Of a stretch of 8,551 bases of DNA, positions 6,642-8,551 are shown piece after piece. This stretch comes from G039029935 sp039029935 (GTDB lineage Bacteria; Chloroflexota; Anaerolineae; Caldilineales; Caldilineaceae): assembly GCA_039029935.1 (NCBI GenBank), contig JBCCFC010000565.1:1-8551 (forward strand), given 5' to 3'. The notes beneath the pieces were generated by a model. It was not told the DNA's origin. It did no database searches and was given only the letters and a program-made list of their open reading frames with translations. The position numbers were made by a program, and so were the translations under genes. Positions within the stretch are counted from its first letter, which is position 1; every line of letters starts with the position of its first letter.

Positions 6642-6986
6642 CTTTTCTGTGTATCAACAAGCAATCAAAAATGATAGCAGACCATGACGGTTTGCTATGC
6701 GCACGATGTCGCACAATCCAGTGAGAAATGGTTTATGCAATAATAATAATGAGCTTGTAAGAAAAAATGGTTCATATTTTGTACAACTTTTTTAGACAGT
6801 TTAAAACAATACGCAATCTAACCAATTGATATACTACAGGTAGTACTTTACAGTTCTCTTTCGTTTTTTATATATCCTAAATCGTAAGAAAGTTGAGCAA
6901 TAATAGTCTAATTTGCCTATTTCCAATTTCCTGTATTAGTATATACTATGTTTGTTGAACACACAACTATTTAGATATCAATAGAG
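6642..6986. other. AT-rich divergent gap without protein genes
   Basis: No convincing ORF is seen on either strand. The stretch is strongly AT-rich. Besides the hairpin at 6674-6698 it holds two short dyads, TACTAC-AG-GTAGTA at 6832-6845 and the perfect palindrome TAGTATATACTA at 6937-6948. These could be regulator sites for the rightward gene or chance in AT-rich DNA. Confidence 0.5.
6674..6698. other. 10-bp hairpin in divergent gap
   Basis: ATAGCAGACC and GGTTTGCTAT pair around loop ATGAC, with one G-T pair in plus-strand RNA and one mismatch in minus-strand RNA. On the minus strand it is followed by CATTTTTG, so it might be a weaker second leftward terminator just upstream of the one at 6612-6641. 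Its role is unknown. Confidence 0.35.
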
Positions 6987-7015
6987 TTGAAATCTATATT
7001 TGTTGTGTGTATCAA
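6987..7015 (+). promoter_or_regulatory. candidate sigma-70-type promoter of the rightward ORF
   Basis: TTGAAA (6987-6992) is followed after 17 bp by TATCAA (7010-7015): five of six and four of six consensus matches with ideal spacing. Transcription would start near 7022, giving a leader of about 60 nt before the proposed TTG start. AT-rich DNA makes such matches common, so this is tentative. Confidence 0.3.
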
Positions 7016-7064
7016 AAACATATTTGTGAATTGCGCAAGTCATGGTGGAACAAATCGCAATTTC

Positions 7065-7072
7065 AAAAGGGA
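7065..7072 (+). promoter_or_regulatory. candidate ribosome binding site of the rightward ORF
   Basis: AAAAGGGA lies 9-10 nt before TTG 7082 and is the only purine-rich motif near the beginning of the open frame. It is the reason for preferring TTG 7082 as start. Spacing is slightly long. Confidence 0.35.
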
Positions 7073-7081
7073 ATTTATATT

Positions 7082-8551
7082 TTGTTGTTTGGAACTGAAC
7101 CATCTTTTGCCCGGCAATCACTTGATAGCCAATCAAAAGAGAAACGAGATTCAAATCGAACACTGGGCATAGACTCAGAAGGCAATTTGGACAACACTTC
7201 ACCAACCACGATTGAAGAGATACACGAAACAGGTCCGCAGGTTACGTTGATTCCTGGTCGGACCACCGCACCACCACGCCCAGATGCAGTATCCATAGAG
7301 GTGTCATCCACATTATCGGCAGACAACCCACAACCTGATCATACTGCCACGAACATGGGTTCAGATTCATTGTCCAATGATTTCTCTCATGTTCACGATT
7401 CAACAACGCACAACACAACAGCCTATGATCTTGAATTGACGGCTGAACATCTCACGTCTGTGATTGAAGCACAGCCAGAATCATCAACACCAGAATCATC
7501 AAAGCCAGAATCATCAAAGTCAGAATCATCAAAGTCAGTGCCAACGTTGGATGATGATTGGGAAACATTATTGGTCGATTTGCCAACCATTCCCAGCGCA
7601 CCACCCGTTGAATTGTCCGATATTGATGGGGTTGTGCATCCGGTTGAATCATTAAACATTGAATCATTGGGCAATGCATCATACAGTGATGAGGCTCTCG
7701 ATTTTTCCACACGAAATACAGTCATCCAGCCTACGCTAACAGAAACTGAGATTCAGGATCACCCGAGCCAACCCATAAAATCACAAAGCACACTGCATAA
7801 TGTCTTTCAAAAATCCAATGCAGAGGTGCGTGTGATGGCCCTGCGTGAATCGTTGGATAAGGCGTTGGAACAATGGTGGTCAGAGAATCAACTGCCAGCC
7901 CTATCGCTCCTGCGTGATGGACTGTTGGCCTTAGAAGCGGGACATACTCTTGATGAAGGACATCGCTCCATTCTGTTGCGTACAGCACTTGCCAAAGGCA
8001 GAGGCCAATTAACGGCGCTCAAGCATCAGACAGACCCAGAGCGCACTGCCTTTTTGATGCATGAAGCGGTTCTCGATGGGCGCAAGCCGTTGCCGCTGGC
8101 GACATTGATGGAATTTATCCGTGATGATGATCAGAGCCTTTTTTGGGAGCCAATTCTAATTGGCAATCTCGCCGCTGAAACAGCTCATATCTATCAAGAC
8201 CCTCGTCGACGCCAACGTGCAGAGCGTGCGCTGATAACGCTTGGGCATCAAGCTCGTATTTTATCCTTTACGGGAGCAACAACTGATATCGATCTTACTG
8301 ATGATTTCAGTCCTGCTCTTGATCCCGATCTCGGTCCCGACCTTGGGCATGATCGCCCCCCTGCCCCATCGTTAGACAACCAGGATGATAGTCTATCTCG
8401 TACAGAGATTGTCGAAGGTTTGTCAAAAGACGCATCGCTAAGTTATAATAGTAACGATGAAAAGAATAATCCCCATCAAAAGACGTACAGCGAAAAGACT
8501 TTATTACATCAAAAGTATGATTTTTGTTCAATTCCAAGATTAATCATTTTA
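7082..8551 (+). CDS. unrecognised acidic protein, 3' end beyond the window
   Basis: The frame is open from 6959 (after TGA 6956-6958) to the last base, giving at least 490 codons from TTG 7082. No family was recognised. Residues 1-245 look disordered: rich in Ser, Thr, Asp, Glu and Pro, with four PESSK-like pentapeptides. Residues about 247-395 (AEVRVMALRESLDKALEQWW onward, to about GHQARILSF) form a compact, probably all-helical domain with regular Leu/Ala spacing, followed by an Asp/Pro-rich linker (ALDPDLGPDLGHD) and a Lys/Asn/Ser-rich segment. There is no signal peptide or membrane helix. The start is uncertain because no in-frame ATG occurs before 7355. TTG 7082 or 7085 and GTG 7007 are options, and ATG 7042 opens a different frame (MVEQIAISKGNLYFVVWN, then stop) that could be joined by a frameshift near 7090. 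The helical core resembles scaffold regions in general, without a specific match. Confidence 0.65.
   Translation, partial: MLFGTEPSFARQSLDSQSKEKRDSNRTLGIDSEGNLDNTSPTTIEEIHETGPQVTLIPGRTTAPPRPDAVSIEVSSTLSADNPQPDHTATNMGSDSLSNDFSHVHDSTTHNTTAYDLELTAEHLTSVIEAQPESSTPESSKPESSKSESSKSVPTLDDDWETLLVDLPTIPSAPPVELSDIDGVVHPVESLNIESLGNASYSDEALDFSTRNTVIQPTLTETEIQDHPSQPIKSQSTLHNVFQKSNAEVRVMALRESLDKALEQWWSENQLPALSLLRDGLLALEAGHTLDEGHRSILLRTALAKGRGQLTALKHQTDPERTAFLMHEAVLDGRKPLPLATLMEFIRDDDQSLFWEPILIGNLAAETAHIYQDPRRRQRAERALITLGHQARILSFTGATTDIDLTDDFSPALDPDLGPDLGHDRPPAPSLDNQDDSLSRTEIVEGLSKDASLSYNSNDEKNNPHQKTYSEKTLLHQKYDFCSIPRLIIL
7475..7534 (+). repeat. 15-bp minisatellite x4 encoding PESSK-like units
   Basis: Four consecutive in-frame 15-bp units encode PESST, PESSK, PESSK and SESSK. 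They lie in the disordered N-terminal half of the right-hand ORF and are nearly identical in DNA, consistent with slippage expansion of a flexible linker. Confidence 0.85.

Noticed and set aside
6978..7205. 75-codon minus-strand ORF in the divergent gap
   Set aside because: No ribosome binding site or family resemblance was seen, and it overlaps the beginning of the plus-strand ORF.
7075..7988. Minus-strand frames opposite the right-hand ORF
   Set aside because: They are short, overlapping and low-complexity (Asp-rich runs mirror the minisatellite). The plus frame is continuous for more than 490 codons with better protein character.

Overview
The window reads as chromosomal DNA of a Chloroflexota-like bacterium. 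That is an inference from three things: the sequence type of the tyrosyl-tRNA synthetase, a giant STAND/WD40 receptor of the kind common in filamentous, multicellular bacteria (Chloroflexota, cyanobacteria), and roughly balanced base composition in genes with AT-rich gaps. No rRNA, tRNA, CRISPR array or transposase gene was seen.

Layout: (1) 1-214 is a large fold-back structure with two perfect 84-bp inverted arms around a 46-bp centre, cut by or starting at the left edge. (2) 215-556 is AT-rich and essentially non-coding, holding one tiny ORF with a good ribosome binding site. (3) 557-5074 (+) encodes a 1505-aa protein: the C-terminal remnant of a STAND-type NTPase module, one membrane segment, a 3 x 21-aa coiled coil, 21 WD40 repeats of exactly 42 aa, and a helical (TPR-like) tail with two related hairpins. 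Its Walker A and B part is absent. (4) 5075-5171 is a short convergent gap filled by a 27-bp perfect hairpin and a TATCAC triplet repeat. (5) 5172-6419 (-) is tyrS, complete. (6) 6420-7081 is an unusually long AT-rich divergent gap with a tyrS leader, an orphan leftward terminator, palindromes and a plausible rightward promoter. (7) 7082-8551 (+) is an unrecognised ORF running off the right edge, with a disordered, serine/acid-rich N-terminal half, a helical core and an Asp/Pro-rich linker.

The most interesting object is the WD40 protein. Its repeats are near-identical at nucleotide level, perfectly in phase, and total 21, enough for three seven-bladed propellers. Their variable residues sit at the positions recalled as hypervariable in fungal HET/NWD incompatibility receptors. 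This suggests an NLR-like recognition or conflict receptor whose specificity diversifies by repeat shuffling. The NTPase signalling half has been lost or separated, possibly in connection with the fold-back element at the left. tyrS is housekeeping and has no evident functional link to its neighbours. The right-hand gene cannot be assigned a function.
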